The notes under the pieces are model-generated. The model was given only the letters and a program-made list of their open reading frames with translations, did not search any database and was not told the origin of the DNA. A DNA stretch of 64,000 nucleotides, from NCBI GenBank assembly GCA_944349595.1, contig CALVNF010000004.1, positions 1 through 64,000 of the forward strand, in the 5' to 3' direction. Within the stretch, counting starts at the first letter, position 1; the number at the start of each line of letters is the position of its first letter. Source of the stretch: an uncultured Bacilli bacterium. Its GTDB lineage: Bacteria > Bacillota_I > Bacilli_A > RFN20 > CAG-826. Position numbers and translations under genes: made by a program. Positions 8,920 through 17,580 of this stretch are shown here, in pieces.

Positions 8920-9210
8920 TTATTTAGTTTCTTTTTTTGCAGCTTTTGATTTACTTTCTGCGTGTTTTTGAATTAAGCCTTTTGAAGAAAGTAATGATTT
9001 AACAGTATCGCTTGGTTTTGCGCCTTTTGATAACCAGAATAATACTTTTTCTTCATCAATGACTAAGGATTGTTTTCCTAAACTTGGATCATAATGACCT
9101 AATTCTTCAATAAATCTTTTATCTCTTGCAGATCTTGAATCAGCAACTACAACTCTATAAAATGGATCTTCGTGTCTTCCAATACGAGTTAATCTAATTT
9201 TAACAGCCAT
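8920..9210 (-). CDS. rpsP: 30S ribosomal protein S16
   Basis: 96 residues. The N-terminus [30 protein letters not shown] (conserved core at residues 1-30) is unmistakable, and a Lys-rich tail follows residue 82. S16 is an early 30S assembly protein. A strong Shine-Dalgarno, TAAGGAGG, precedes the ATG. It is the first gene of the inverted block, transcribed away from rplS. Confidence 0.97.
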   Translation of the reverse strand: MAVKIRLTRIGRHEDPFYRVVVADSRSARDKRFIEELGHYDPSLGKQSLVIDEEKVLFWLSKGAKPSDTVKSLLSSKGLIQKHAESKSKAAKKETK

Positions 9211-9235
9211 ACTAATTCCTCCTTAAAGCATGATT

Positions 9236-9264
9236 ATTTTATATGATGTAATAATGTTTGTCAA
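9236..9264 (-). promoter_or_regulatory. Promoter of rpsP (minus strand)
   Basis: Read on the minus strand, a perfect -35 TTGACA (9264-9259) is followed after 17 nt by TAAAAT (9241-9236). The start should lie near 9229, about 20 nt before the rpsP ATG. Confidence 0.8.
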
Positions 9265-9327
9265 GTAAAAATACTTAACAATTTTTATAAATATTTTCAT
9301 AAATTTCTTTATTATTTTTAATATTTT

Positions 9328-9335
9328 GATATAAT
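9328..9335 (+). promoter_or_regulatory. Promoter -10 region of rplS
   Basis: An extended -10, TGATATAAT with TATAAT at 9330-9335, predicts a start near 9342. No convincing -35 is visible, only T-rich sequence around 9307-9312. It is divergent from the rpsP promoter; the two share 9211-9419. Confidence 0.65.
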
Positions 9336-9341
9336 AATAAA

Positions 9342-9419
9342 CGCTGTATAGCTCGTTTTATTCCGCTTTGTTTAATACATATGAATAAAATTAAATTATA
9401 TGACTAAAAGGAGGTAATT
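9342..9419 (+). other. rplS 5' leader, possible regulatory structure
   Basis: A leader of about 78 nt precedes rplS. TGTAT (9345-9349) can pair with ATACA (9375-9379) around an internal AGC/GCT pair, and GGAGG lies 5 nt before the ATG. Firmicutes rplS genes often carry an L19 leader that responds to the protein. I cannot confirm the consensus by eye. Confidence 0.3.
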
Positions 9420-9770
9420 ATGAATACAAATTTAGTTAAAGAAATTACCGCCAATCAATTAAAAAGCGATGTTCCTGCTTTTTCATCTGGTGATACCGTT
9501 AAAGTTTATGTAAGAATTATTGATAACGGTAAAGAAAGAAACCAAGTATTCCAAGGTGTTGTCATGGAAAGAAGAGGACACGGCGTTAGCGAAACTTTCA
9601 CAGTAAGAAAGATGTCAAGTGGCGTTGGTGTTGAAAGAACTTGGTCTGTTCACTCCCCAGTTATTTCCAAAATTGAATTGGTTAAAAAAGGTAAAGTAAG
9701 AAGAAACAAGATTTATTATTTAAGAGAACGTAGTGGTAAATCTGCTAGAATTAAAGAAATTCTTAAATAA
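9420..9770 (+). CDS. rplS: 50S ribosomal protein L19
   Basis: 116 residues. The L19 core is clear: [38 protein letters not shown] (within 40-65) and the C-terminal [21 protein letters not shown]19 lies at the 30S-50S interface. The ATG has a perfect GGAGG at 5 nt. It is monocistronic here, with its own promoter and terminator. Confidence 0.97.
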   Translation: MNTNLVKEITANQLKSDVPAFSSGDTVKVYVRIIDNGKERNQVFQGVVMERRGHGVSETFTVRKMSSGVGVERTWSVHSPVISKIELVKKGKVRRNKIYYLRERSGKSARIKEILK

Positions 9771-9782
9771 TAAGATTTTAAT

Positions 9783-9810
9783 AAAAAGAAGACATTGGTC
9801 TTCTTTTTAT
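9783..9810 (+). terminator. Terminator of rplS
   Basis: AAAAAGAAGAC (9783-9793) pairs with GTCTTCTTTTT (9798-9808) around ATTG, and the 3' arm ends in a T-run. Confidence 0.85.
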
Positions 9811-9844
9811 TTATAAATTTTTATAAAAAATATAAAATATTTAT

Positions 9845-10690
9845 ATGGAAAATAAAAACATTCATTGGTTTCCAGGCCACATGAAAAAAGCTTTGAATGA
9901 AATTCAAGCAAAAATTAAAATTATTGATTTAGTAATTGAAGTATTAGATTCAAGAGCTTTTTTGTCAACTCAAAATCCATATTTAAAATCAGTTATTAAT
10001 AATAAACCAGTTATTAAATTATTAAATAAAATTGATATTACTGACAAAAATAAGTTAGAAGAAAATTTAACAAGTGATGACAATGTTTTTGAGTGTTCCA
10101 TTACCTCGAATAATTTTTATAATGAATTAATTAAAATATTAAATAAATATTACTTAAAAATTAATGATAAATTTATTAAAAAAGGTATGAAACCACAACC
10201 TTTAAAAATTTTAGTGTGTGGTATTCCAAATGTTGGAAAAAGTAGCCTAATTAATTTGTTAGCAAGAAAAAATTCTGCTGGTGTGGCTAATATTCCTGGT
10301 TTTACAAAAGGATTAAAATGGATTAGAGTTGAAGATAAATTTTATTTTTTAGATACTCCTGGAATTTTACCAAGTAATTATGAAGATAAAAAATATGCTC
10401 TAAATCTTGCAATGATTGGGAGTATAAAATTAGATATTTTACCTAAATCTACATTAGTTGAAAAAATATATTCTTATCTTATTAAATATAAGAAAGATGA
10501 ATTGTTTAACTATTATAAATTAGATCAAAATAATCAGGATTTGCAAGGATTTTTAAAAAATTTATGTGCAAAACGCGGCTTTTTATTAAAAGGAAATAAA
10601 TATGATTTAGAAAAAGCTGAAAACTTAATTATTGATGATTTTAAAAACGGAAAGATTTGTAAAGTATTTTTAGATAATGTTGACTTTTGA
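9845..10690 (+). CDS. rbgA: Ribosome biogenesis GTPase RbgA (YlqF)
   Basis: 281 residues of the circularly permuted GTPase family. The G4 motif NKID comes first (around residue 60), followed by G1 GIPNVGKSSLINLLA (about 129) and G3 DTPGIL. The N-terminal HWFPGHMKKA is the RbgA/YlqF signature. RbgA acts late in 50S assembly. The ATG lies 6 nt after a TAAAAT box and has no Shine-Dalgarno, so the transcript may be leaderless. The 3' end overlaps rnhB by 14 nt. Confidence 0.94.
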   Translation: MENKNIHWFPGHMKKALNEIQAKIKIIDLVIEVLDSRAFLSTQNPYLKSVINNKPVIKLLNKIDITDKNKLEENLTSDDNVFECSITSNNFYNELIKILNKYYLKINDKFIKKGMKPQPLKILVCGIPNVGKSSLINLLARKNSAGVANIPGFTKGLKWIRVEDKFYFLDTPGILPSNYEDKKYALNLAMIGSIKLDILPKSTLVEKIYSYLIKYKKDELFNYYKLDQNNQDLQGFLKNLCAKRGFLLKGNKYDLEKAENLIIDDFKNGKICKVFLDNVDF

Positions 10691-11279
10691 AGAAGAATTT
10701 TATAAGGATAATTTATTACTAATTGCTGGATGTGATGAAGCGGGAAGAGGACCAGTTGCTGGGCCATTAGTTGTTGCAAGTTGTATATTACCGGCAAATT
10801 TTAATGATGAATTAATTAATGATTCGAAAAAATTAACTGCTAAAAATCGAGAAAAAGCGTATGAATTAATAATAAAAAATGCTATTGATTTTTCTATTAT
10901 TATAATAAGTGTTGAAGAAATTGATAAAGATAATAATATTTATCAGACAACAAAAAAAGCTATGATGAAGGCTTTTTCAACGCTAAAAATAATACCAGAC
11001 CTGTATTTAACAGATGCAATGCCGTTAGATGATATTAATAATAAGAAAGTAATTTCAATTATTAAGGGTGATTCGAGGGCTAAAAATATTGCAGCGGCCT
11101 CAATTCTTGCAAAAGTTACAAGAGATAGAATAATGGATGAACTTGATAAAAAATATCCAGAATATAAATTTATTAAAAATAAAGGTTATCTTACAAAAGA
11201 CCATATAAATGCATTAAAAAATTGTGGTTATATTATAAATATTCATCGAAAAAGTTATGCTCCAATAAAAAATATGTAA
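10677..11279 (+). CDS. rnhB: Ribonuclease HII
   Basis: 200 residues. The active-site signature GCDEAGRGPVAGPLV (about residues 18-32) supplies the DE pair, and LTDAMPL and KGDSRAKNIAAASILAKVTRD complete the RNase HII pattern. It removes ribonucleotides and RNA primers from DNA. It starts inside the end of rbgA in another frame with no strong Shine-Dalgarno, so translation is probably coupled. Confidence 0.95.
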   Translation: MLTFEEEFYKDNLLLIAGCDEAGRGPVAGPLVVASCILPANFNDELINDSKKLTAKNREKAYELIIKNAIDFSIIIISVEEIDKDNNIYQTTKKAMMKAFSTLKIIPDLYLTDAMPLDDINNKKVISIIKGDSRAKNIAAASILAKVTRDRIMDELDKKYPEYKFIKNKGYLTKDHINALKNCGYIINIHRKSYAPIKNM

Positions 11280-11332
11280 AATTTTTGGAAAAAAGTTATT
11301 TTTAACTCGACTTATTTATTAGGAGGAGAAAA

Positions 11333-12109
11333 ATGACTGCGCAAGAAGTTGTACTTTATTTTACATTAAAATATAAAGGTTCATGGAAAGAAATTTTTGA
11401 TGCTATAAAAAGTAGAGAAAAAATACCTGAGAATTATGATTTTGAGGAGATGAAAAAATCTATTAAATCAAAATATGTAACTCTACTAGATCCTGATTAT
11501 CCTAATTTTTTAAAACAGATGATAAAGCCGCCGTTTGCTTTATTTTATTATGGAGATTTAAATTTAATTAATGATAATAATTTAAATTTATCGGTTGTCG
11601 GAAAAAGAGATAATACTTTATATGGAAGGCAAGTTTGTAATGAATTAATAAATGATTTATCTGGAAAAAATATAAATATAATTTCTGGATTTGCTCACGG
11701 AATTGATTCAATTGCTCATAAAGCAAGTTTAAAAAATGGAATTAAAACTGTTGCTGTTTTAGCATCAGGGATTGATAATTGTTATCCAAAAGAAAATTAT
11801 AATTTATATGAAGATATAAAAAATAAAGGATTAATTATATCTGAATATCCAAATGATACACAAGTAAGTCATGATAATTTTGCTTTTAGAAATCGTTTAA
11901 TTGCAGTATTTTCTAAATGTCTACTTGTAATTGAAGGAGAACAATCAAGTGGAACATCAATGACTGTTAGATATGCTTTAGAAAATTCAAGAGATGTTTT
12001 ATGTGTTCCAAGTAATATTAATTCTTGTTCTTTATGTAATGATTTAATAAAAGATGGGGCTGATTTAATTAGAAATGTAGATGATATTTTATATTATTAT
12101 AAAAACTAA
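11333..12109 (+). CDS. dprA: DNA-processing protein DprA (Smf), short form
   Basis: 258 residues. The Rossmann-like core shows SVVGKRDNTLYGRQ, ISGFAHGIDSIAHKASL, VLASGIDNCYPKEN and IEGEQSSGTSMTVRYAL. DprA loads RecA on incoming single-stranded DNA. Compared with typical members the N-terminal SAM region is brief and the C-terminal winged-helix domain is absent, so this is a minimal core. The ATG follows AGGAGG. It keeps the usual position between rnhB and topA. Whether the organism is competent cannot be judged here. Confidence 0.9.
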   Translation: MTAQEVVLYFTLKYKGSWKEIFDAIKSREKIPENYDFEEMKKSIKSKYVTLLDPDYPNFLKQMIKPPFALFYYGDLNLINDNNLNLSVVGKRDNTLYGRQVCNELINDLSGKNINIISGFAHGIDSIAHKASLKNGIKTVAVLASGIDNCYPKENYNLYEDIKNKGLIISEYPNDTQVSHDNFAFRNRLIAVFSKCLLVIEGEQSSGTSMTVRYALENSRDVLCVPSNINSCSLCNDLIKDGADLIRNVDDILYYYKN

Positions 12110-12112
12110 AAA

Positions 12113-12145
12113 AATGATTTTTTATTTATAAAAAATCGAATTTTA
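12113..12145 (+). terminator. Possible weak terminator after dprA
   Basis: GATTTTTTAT (12116-12125) pairs with ATAAAAAATC (12128-12137), and GAATTTTA follows. The stem is nearly all A-T and the T-tract is short, so it may be weak. Confidence 0.4.
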
Positions 12146-12208
12146 CTGTATTGTAATTTTCTTTTTTTCCCTTAAAATTATAACGAATTAAAGAAAAGGA
12201 CTTTTTTG

Positions 12209-14206
12209 ATGAAATTAGTAATAGTAGAATCTCCAACAAAAACTCACACACTTAAAAGATATTTAGGTGATGATTATGATGTAGTTGCCTCAATTGGACA
12301 TATTCGTGATTTAGCTATCAAAGGTAAAAATGGCTATGGAGTAGATATTGAAAATGGATTTATTCCAATCTATGAAATAAATAAAGATAAGAAAAATGTT
12401 GTTAAAGAATTAAAAAAAGATGCAAAAAAAGCTGAAGAAGTAATTCTTGCAACCGATCCTGACCGAGAAGGAGAAGCAATTGCATGGCATCTTGCCTCTG
12501 TTTTAAACCTTGATATTGAAACAACAAAAAGATTAGAATTTCATGAAATTACAAGAGATTCTATTTCTCATGCAATAGAAAATCCTCGAACAATTGACAT
12601 GAATTTAGTATCAAGTCAAGAAACAAGAAGAATAATTGATAGAATTATTGGTTTTGATTTATCAAAAATTACAAGAAGATGGATTAATTCAAAATCCGCT
12701 GGAAGAGTTCAAAGTGTCACATTAAGATTAATTTGTGATCATGAAAAAGAAATATTAGATTTTGTTCCTCAAACCTATTATGTGATAAGTATTAAGACAG
12801 AAGATGGTTTAGAATTGGATGTCGATTCTTATAAAGGAAAAAAGATTGATAAAATTTTTGATAAAAATTTAGCCGATGAAATATTAGCAAATTTAGGCAA
12901 TGAATTAATCGTTTCAAACACTCAAGAAAAACAAAGAATTACAAAATCCAAAGAACCATTTACAACAAGTACTTTACAACAAGAAGCATTTAATAAATTT
13001 AAATTTTCAACAAAAGAAACTTCGTTGATTGCTCAAAAATTATACGAAGGTGTTGAAACAGATGATGGTTTGGTTGGTTTAATTACATATATGAGAACTG
13101 ACTCAACAAAATTATCTAAATCTTATGTAGAAAGAGCTAAAAATTTCATTATTGAAAAATATGGTGAAAAATATTTTAGTGGTGAAAAATCAACTAAACA
13201 TGTTCAAAACGCCCAAGAAGCTCATGAAGCAATAAGACCAACTGGAAACCACCGAACTCCAGAATCATTAAAAAAATATTTAAGCAGAAAAGAATATCAA
13301 CTTTATAAATTAATTTATGAAAGAGCTCAAGCTTCATTAATGAGTGATAAGGTTGAAAATGTTAAAACAATAACATTATCAAGCAATGATGTTGATTTTA
13401 AAATTGAAAAAAGTGAAGTAGTTTTTAAAGGTTATAGCATCGTTTTAGATGATGAAAAACCAAACAAAAATTATAAAGATTTAAATGAAAACTCAAAATT
13501 ACAAATTGCTAGTAAAACAATGAATGAAGAACAAACAAAACCTTCTCCAAGATATAGTGAAGCAAAAGTTGTTAAATTAATGGAAGAAGAAGGAATTGGA
13601 AGACCATCAACTTATGCAAGTACAATTCAAATTTTATTAACCAGAGGATATGTCACATCTAAAAAAGGAATTTTATATCCAACTGAACAAGGTATGTTAA
13701 CCTCAAAATTTTTAGAAGCTAATTTTGCTGATTTAGTAAATATTGGATATACTGCATCAATGGAAAAAGATTTAGATAATATACAAGCTGGATCTTCTTC
13801 AAGAGTTGAAATGTTAAATGATTTTTATTCTAAATTTGTAAACGAAATTGAAGAATTTAAGAAAGAACCAAAATTCTTAATTCAAAAACCAGAACCTGTA
13901 AAAACAGGTGAAAAATGTCCAAAATGCGGTGGTGATTTAGTTATAAGAAAATCAAGATATGGTGAATTTATCGCATGTTCTAATTTCCCAGAATGTAGAT
14001 ATGTTCAACCACTTCAACCAAGGGAGAAAAAAGAAATAAGATATGTTGGGGAAAAATGTCCAAAATGTGGTGGAGAATTAGTTTATAGAACTGGCAAAAA
14101 AGGTGAATTTATCGCATGTTCTAATTTCCCAAAGTGTCGATTTACTCAATCTATTGATGAAAAATTTCAAGAAAATGATAAAATAGACACTGATGATAAA
14201 AATTAA
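12209..14206 (+). CDS. topA: DNA topoisomerase I
   Basis: 665 residues. The Toprim domain starts MKLVIVESPTKTHTLKRYLG and has the DPDREGEAIAWHLA acidic motif (about residues 89-102). The catalytic tyrosine lies in GLITYMRTDST (around 294). Two C-terminal four-cysteine zinc ribbons occur, each of the form CPKCGG...CSNFP.C (about residues 570-600 and 617-645). It relaxes negative supercoils. I chose the ATG at 12209, eight bases after AAAGAAAAGGA, over the TTG just before it. The 3' end overlaps trmFO by 14 nt. Confidence 0.96.
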   Translation: MKLVIVESPTKTHTLKRYLGDDYDVVASIGHIRDLAIKGKNGYGVDIENGFIPIYEINKDKKNVVKELKKDAKKAEEVILATDPDREGEAIAWHLASVLNLDIETTKRLEFHEITRDSISHAIENPRTIDMNLVSSQETRRIIDRIIGFDLSKITRRWINSKSAGRVQSVTLRLICDHEKEILDFVPQTYYVISIKTEDGLELDVDSYKGKKIDKIFDKNLADEILANLGNELIVSNTQEKQRITKSKEPFTTSTLQQEAFNKFKFSTKETSLIAQKLYEGVETDDGLVGLITYMRTDSTKLSKSYVERAKNFIIEKYGEKYFSGEKSTKHVQNAQEAHEAIRPTGNHRTPESLKKYLSRKEYQLYKLIYERAQASLMSDKVENVKTITLSSNDVDFKIEKSEVVFKGYSIVLDDEKPNKNYKDLNENSKLQIASKTMNEEQTKPSPRYSEAKVVKLMEEEGIGRPSTYASTIQILLTRGYVTSKKGILYPTEQGMLTSKFLEANFADLVNIGYTASMEKDLDNIQAGSSSRVEMLNDFYSKFVNEIEEFKKEPKFLIQKPEPVKTGEKCPKCGGDLVIRKSRYGEFIACSNFPECRYVQPLQPREKKEIRYVGEKCPKCGGELVYRTGKKGEFIACSNFPKCRFTQSIDEKFQENDKIDTDDKN

Positions 14207-15476
14207 TATTGTTGGTGGCGGTCTTGCAGGTTGTGAGGCTGCAAATTTTCTTGCAAATCATAATATTAAAGTAAAACTATATGAAATGAGACCTTTAAAA
14301 AATACTGGTGCTCATCATACAGATTTTTTAGGTGAGCTTGTTTGTTCAAATTCTTTAAAATCAAAAAGTTTAGATAACGCTTGTGGCTTATTAAAAGAAG
14401 AAATAAAAAATCTTGATTCAATAATTATGGAATCTGCTTTAAAAAATGAAGTTCCTAGTGGGAACGCTTTAAGTGTGGATAGAGATAATTTTGCAAAATA
14501 TATAACAGATAAAATAAAAAATAATAAAAATATCGAAATTATTAATCAAGAAATTGAAAATTTTAATGAAAATGAAATTTATTTAATTTGTACTGGGCCT
14601 TTAACAAGCGATAAGTTAGTTAATAAAATAAAAGAAATAACTAAACAAGATAATTTATTCTTTTTTGATGCAAGTGCTCCATTAATTTTAAAAGATTCTA
14701 TAAATATGAATATTGCATATAAAAAAGCAAGATATGATCAAGGTGATGATTCTTATATAAATTGTCCTTTTACAAAAGAAGAGTATTTAAATTTTTATAA
14801 TAAATTAATAAATGCAAAATTGGCAATGATTCATAATTTTGATAAAAATTATTTTGAAGGTTGTATGCCAATTGAGGTTTTAGCAAAAAGAGGGATAGAC
14901 ACTTTAAGATATGGACCTTTAAAGCCAAAAGGATTAGAAACTGAAAAATATCCAAAACCATATGCTGTTGTTCAATTAAGACAAGATAATTTGTTGGGTG
15001 ATTTATATAATTTAGTTGGTTTTCAAACAAACTTAACTTATGGAGAGCAAAAAAGAGTTTTTTCAATGATTCCAGGTTTAGAAAATGCAGAATTTGTAAG
15101 ATATGGATTAATGCATAGAAATACTTATATTAATTCTCCAATTTTATTAAATGAAGATTTATCATTAAAAACAAATCAAAATTTAATTTTTGCAGGTCAA
15201 TTAGCTGGAGTTGAAGGCTATGTTGAAAGCGCTGCTTGTGGTTTATATGCCGCGATTAAGTTATATCAGAAAATAAATAATATTGATCTATCATTTCCGA
15301 AAAATACGATGCTTTATAGTTTAATTTTTTACATCACTAATGGAAATGGTAAAAATTTTTCGCCTATGAATGCAAATTTTGGAATAATGTATGGTGTTAA
15401 TAAGAAAAATAAGTTAGAAAAAGCAAATGAGTCAATAAATTCAATTAAAGAATTTAAAAAGGAATTAAATTTATGA
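14193..15476 (+). CDS. trmFO: tRNA m5U54 methyltransferase TrmFO (Gid)
   Basis: 427 residues. The FAD-binding GxGxxG motif is at the N-terminus (INIVGGGLAGCEAANFLA). HHTDFLGELVCSNSLKS and GQLAGVEGYVESAACGL are family signatures. TrmFO uses methylenetetrahydrofolate and FAD to methylate U54 in the T-loop; it replaces the SAM-dependent TrmA in most Firmicutes. It overlaps topA by 14 nt and xerC by 4 nt. Confidence 0.95.
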   Translation: MIKINIVGGGLAGCEAANFLANHNIKVKLYEMRPLKNTGAHHTDFLGELVCSNSLKSKSLDNACGLLKEEIKNLDSIIMESALKNEVPSGNALSVDRDNFAKYITDKIKNNKNIEIINQEIENFNENEIYLICTGPLTSDKLVNKIKEITKQDNLFFFDASAPLILKDSINMNIAYKKARYDQGDDSYINCPFTKEEYLNFYNKLINAKLAMIHNFDKNYFEGCMPIEVLAKRGIDTLRYGPLKPKGLETEKYPKPYAVVQLRQDNLLGDLYNLVGFQTNLTYGEQKRVFSMIPGLENAEFVRYGLMHRNTYINSPILLNEDLSLKTNQNLIFAGQLAGVEGYVESAACGLYAAIKLYQKINNIDLSFPKNTMLYSLIFYITNGNGKNFSPMNANFGIMYGVNKKNKLEKANESINSIKEFKKELNL

Positions 15477-16384
15477 AAAATGAATTAGATGAATTTGTTT
15501 TATATCTCAAATATTTAAAAAATTATTCAGATTACACGGTTAAATCTTACAAAAAAGATGTTTCACAATATTTAGATTTTTTAAAAGAAAATAATTTAAA
15601 TTTAGATAATATTTCAAAAGATGATATTATTTCATTTTTTAAAACTTTATATGATAAAAATATTTCAAAAAGATCACTTAAAAGAAAAGTAGCGGCTATA
15701 AGACACTTTTATCGTTTTTTAATGAAAGAAGATTATGTTAAAACAAATCCTTTTTTAAACGTTAAAACCGCAAAACCTGAAATAAAATATCCAAAAGTTT
15801 TATTTTTAAAAGAAGTAAATGCTCTTTTTGATGCAAATTCAAAAAGAACCGATAAATTGGCTTTAAGAGATCAAGCAATTTTGGAATTATTATATTCAAG
15901 CGGAATGAGAGTTAGTGAACTTTGCAGTCTAAATGTTCAAGATTTAGATTATAAAAATAGATACATCAGAGTTTTTGGAAAAGGAAAAAAAGAAAGAATT
16001 GTTCCATTTTCTCAAAGTGCAAAAGATGTAATTATTCGCTATATTGACACTTTAAGAAAAGAATTACTTAAAAAAAGAGCCGAAAAAACAAACGCTTTAT
16101 TTTTAGATAATAAAGGAAAAAGACTTTCCACAAGAGGTGTAGAATATATTATTAAAAAAATATCGGAGAAAACTGGAACTTTTATTTCTCTTCATCCTCA
16201 TACTTTACGTCATACTTTTGCGACACATTTGTTAGAAGGTGGAGCAGATTTAAGATTAATACAAGAATTATTAGGTCACGAATCAATAAATACTACTCAA
16301 ATTTATACCCATACAACCACAGAAGCAATGATAAATCAATTTAGAGCCTTTCATCCAAGAGGTAAAATAAAGAAGAAATCTTGA
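15473..16384 (+). CDS. xerC: Tyrosine recombinase XerC (CodV)
   Basis: 303 residues. An N-terminal SAM-like core-binding domain (1-90) precedes the catalytic domain. Active-site residues are seen: Arg in SSGMRVSEL, Lys in GKGKKERIVPF, His-Arg in HPHTLRHTFATHLL, His in LGHES, and the nucleophilic Tyr in TTQIYTHTT (about residue 277). It resolves chromosome dimers. Its place after trmFO is the normal Firmicutes one, but the hslV-hslU-codY genes that often follow are absent. The TGA stop overlaps the -35 box of the rpsB promoter. Confidence 0.93.
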   Translation: MKNELDEFVLYLKYLKNYSDYTVKSYKKDVSQYLDFLKENNLNLDNISKDDIISFFKTLYDKNISKRSLKRKVAAIRHFYRFLMKEDYVKTNPFLNVKTAKPEIKYPKVLFLKEVNALFDANSKRTDKLALRDQAILELLYSSGMRVSELCSLNVQDLDYKNRYIRVFGKGKKERIVPFSQSAKDVIIRYIDTLRKELLKKRAEKTNALFLDNKGKRLSTRGVEYIIKKISEKTGTFISLHPHTLRHTFATHLLEGGADLRLIQELLGHESINTTQIYTHTTTEAMINQFRAFHPRGKIKKKS

Positions 16385-16409
16385 TATATATTATAAAATA
16401 ATATATAAT
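16381..16409 (+). promoter_or_regulatory. Promoter of rpsB-tsf
   Basis: TTGATA (16381-16386) and TATAAT (16404-16409) are separated by 17 nt. The -35 box overlaps the xerC stop. Transcription should start near 16416, giving a leader of about 120 nt. Confidence 0.8.
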
Positions 16410-16429
16410 AAAATGCTTTTAGAAAGCAA

Positions 16430-16515
16430 ATACGCACGCTATGGATTCAAATCCCTAGTCCATTAAATTCAATTGTTCTTTTTAGTGGGGGATTTGTTAG
16501 AAATAGCGGAGGCAA
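16430..16515 (+). promoter_or_regulatory. Structured rpsB leader RNA
   Basis: The leader folds into nested helices readable by eye. CGCTAT (16437-16442) pairs with ATAGCG (16503-16508). Inside, CAAATCCC (16448-16455) pairs with GGGATTTG (16489-16496), and CATTAAA (16461-16467) pairs with TTTAGTG (16481-16487). A GGAGG ribosome binding site follows at 16524-16528. An autoregulatory S2-binding leader is the obvious role. No terminator hairpin is seen, so control would act at translation or stability. Confidence 0.7.
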
Positions 16516-16536
16516 AACAAATTGGAGGTTTTTAAA

Positions 16537-17574
16537 ATGAGTGAAGAATTAAAAGAACAAGAAGTAAAAACTAGTACTGAGACTCCTAGTGAAGCTGAGA
16601 CTCAAACAATGGAATCATTATTTGATCCAAACACATCATTAATTACATTAAGAAAATTATTAGAAAATGGTGTTCATTTAGGTCATCAAACAAGAAAATG
16701 GAATCCAAAAATGAAACCATATATTTTTGATGCAAGAAATAAAATTTACATCATTAATTTATCAAAAACAGTTGAAGCATTAAATCAAGCATATGAAGCT
16801 TTAAAAAATATCGTTTTAGCTGGTGGAAAAGTTTTATTTGTTGGAACTAAACAACAAGTTGGACCAATCGTTGAAGAAGAAGCATTAAGAAGTGGTTCAT
16901 TTTATGTAAATAACAGATGGTTAGGTGGAACATTAACTAACTTTAAAGTTATTCAATCAAGAATTAAATATTTGAAAGATTTAGAACAACAAGATGCTGA
17001 TGGTACATTAACAGCTGGAACAAAGAAAGAAATTAGTTTAATCCATAAAGAAATGGATAAATTAAGAAAGAACTTTGATGGTATTAAAGAAATGAGAAAA
17101 ATTCCTAATGCTATCGTAGTTGTTGATCCAAGCGTTGAATATAACGCTATTAGAGAAGCAAGAAAAGTTGGAATTCCAGTCTTTGCAATTGTTGATACAA
17201 ATTCAGATCCAGATGGAATTGATTATGTAATTCCTGGAAATGATGATGCAATTAAATCTGTTAAAATCTTATTACAAATTTTAGCTGATGCTATTGTTGA
17301 AGCAAAAGGTGGTCAACCAGAAGTTGCTCATATTAAGAGTGCAGAAGAAGATTTAACAATGAAAGAAGCTATTAAATTAGTTGAAAAAGAAAATGCTGCA
17401 CGTCTTGCTGCTATTAGAGAACAAAAAAGATTAAGAAAAGAAGCATATGAAAAACATATGGCTGAAGCTAAAGAAAATAAAAAAGAACCAAAAGAAAAAC
17501 CTGTTGTAGAAGAAGCTGAAGCACCTGCTGAAGAAGTTTCAGAACAACAAGCTGAAGAAGAAAAAGGAGAATAA
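16537..17574 (+). CDS. rpsB: 30S ribosomal protein S2
   Basis: 345 residues. The S2 core starts near residue 35 with LRKLLENGVHLGHQTRKWNPKM and includes IYIINLSKTVEAL and FVGTKQQVGPIV. It carries a polar N-terminal extension of about 30 residues and an acidic Glu-rich C-terminal tail of about 70, longer than the usual 230-260-residue protein. The start is the ATG at 16537, eight bases after GGAGG; an upstream in-frame TTG overlaps that site and is rejected. Co-transcribed with tsf. Confidence 0.96.
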   Translation: MSEELKEQEVKTSTETPSEAETQTMESLFDPNTSLITLRKLLENGVHLGHQTRKWNPKMKPYIFDARNKIYIINLSKTVEALNQAYEALKNIVLAGGKVLFVGTKQQVGPIVEEEALRSGSFYVNNRWLGGTLTNFKVIQSRIKYLKDLEQQDADGTLTAGTKKEISLIHKEMDKLRKNFDGIKEMRKIPNAIVVVDPSVEYNAIREARKVGIPVFAIVDTNSDPDGIDYVIPGNDDAIKSVKILLQILADAIVEAKGGQPEVAHIKSAEEDLTMKEAIKLVEKENAARLAAIREQKRLRKEAYEKHMAEAKENKKEPKEKPVVEEAEAPAEEVSEQQAEEEKGE

Positions 17575-17580
17575 ACTTAT

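Noticed and set aside
16430-16515. T-box or other amino-acid riboswitch upstream of rpsB
   Set aside because: No T-box motif or terminator is present and the gene is ribosomal; a protein-binding leader fits better.
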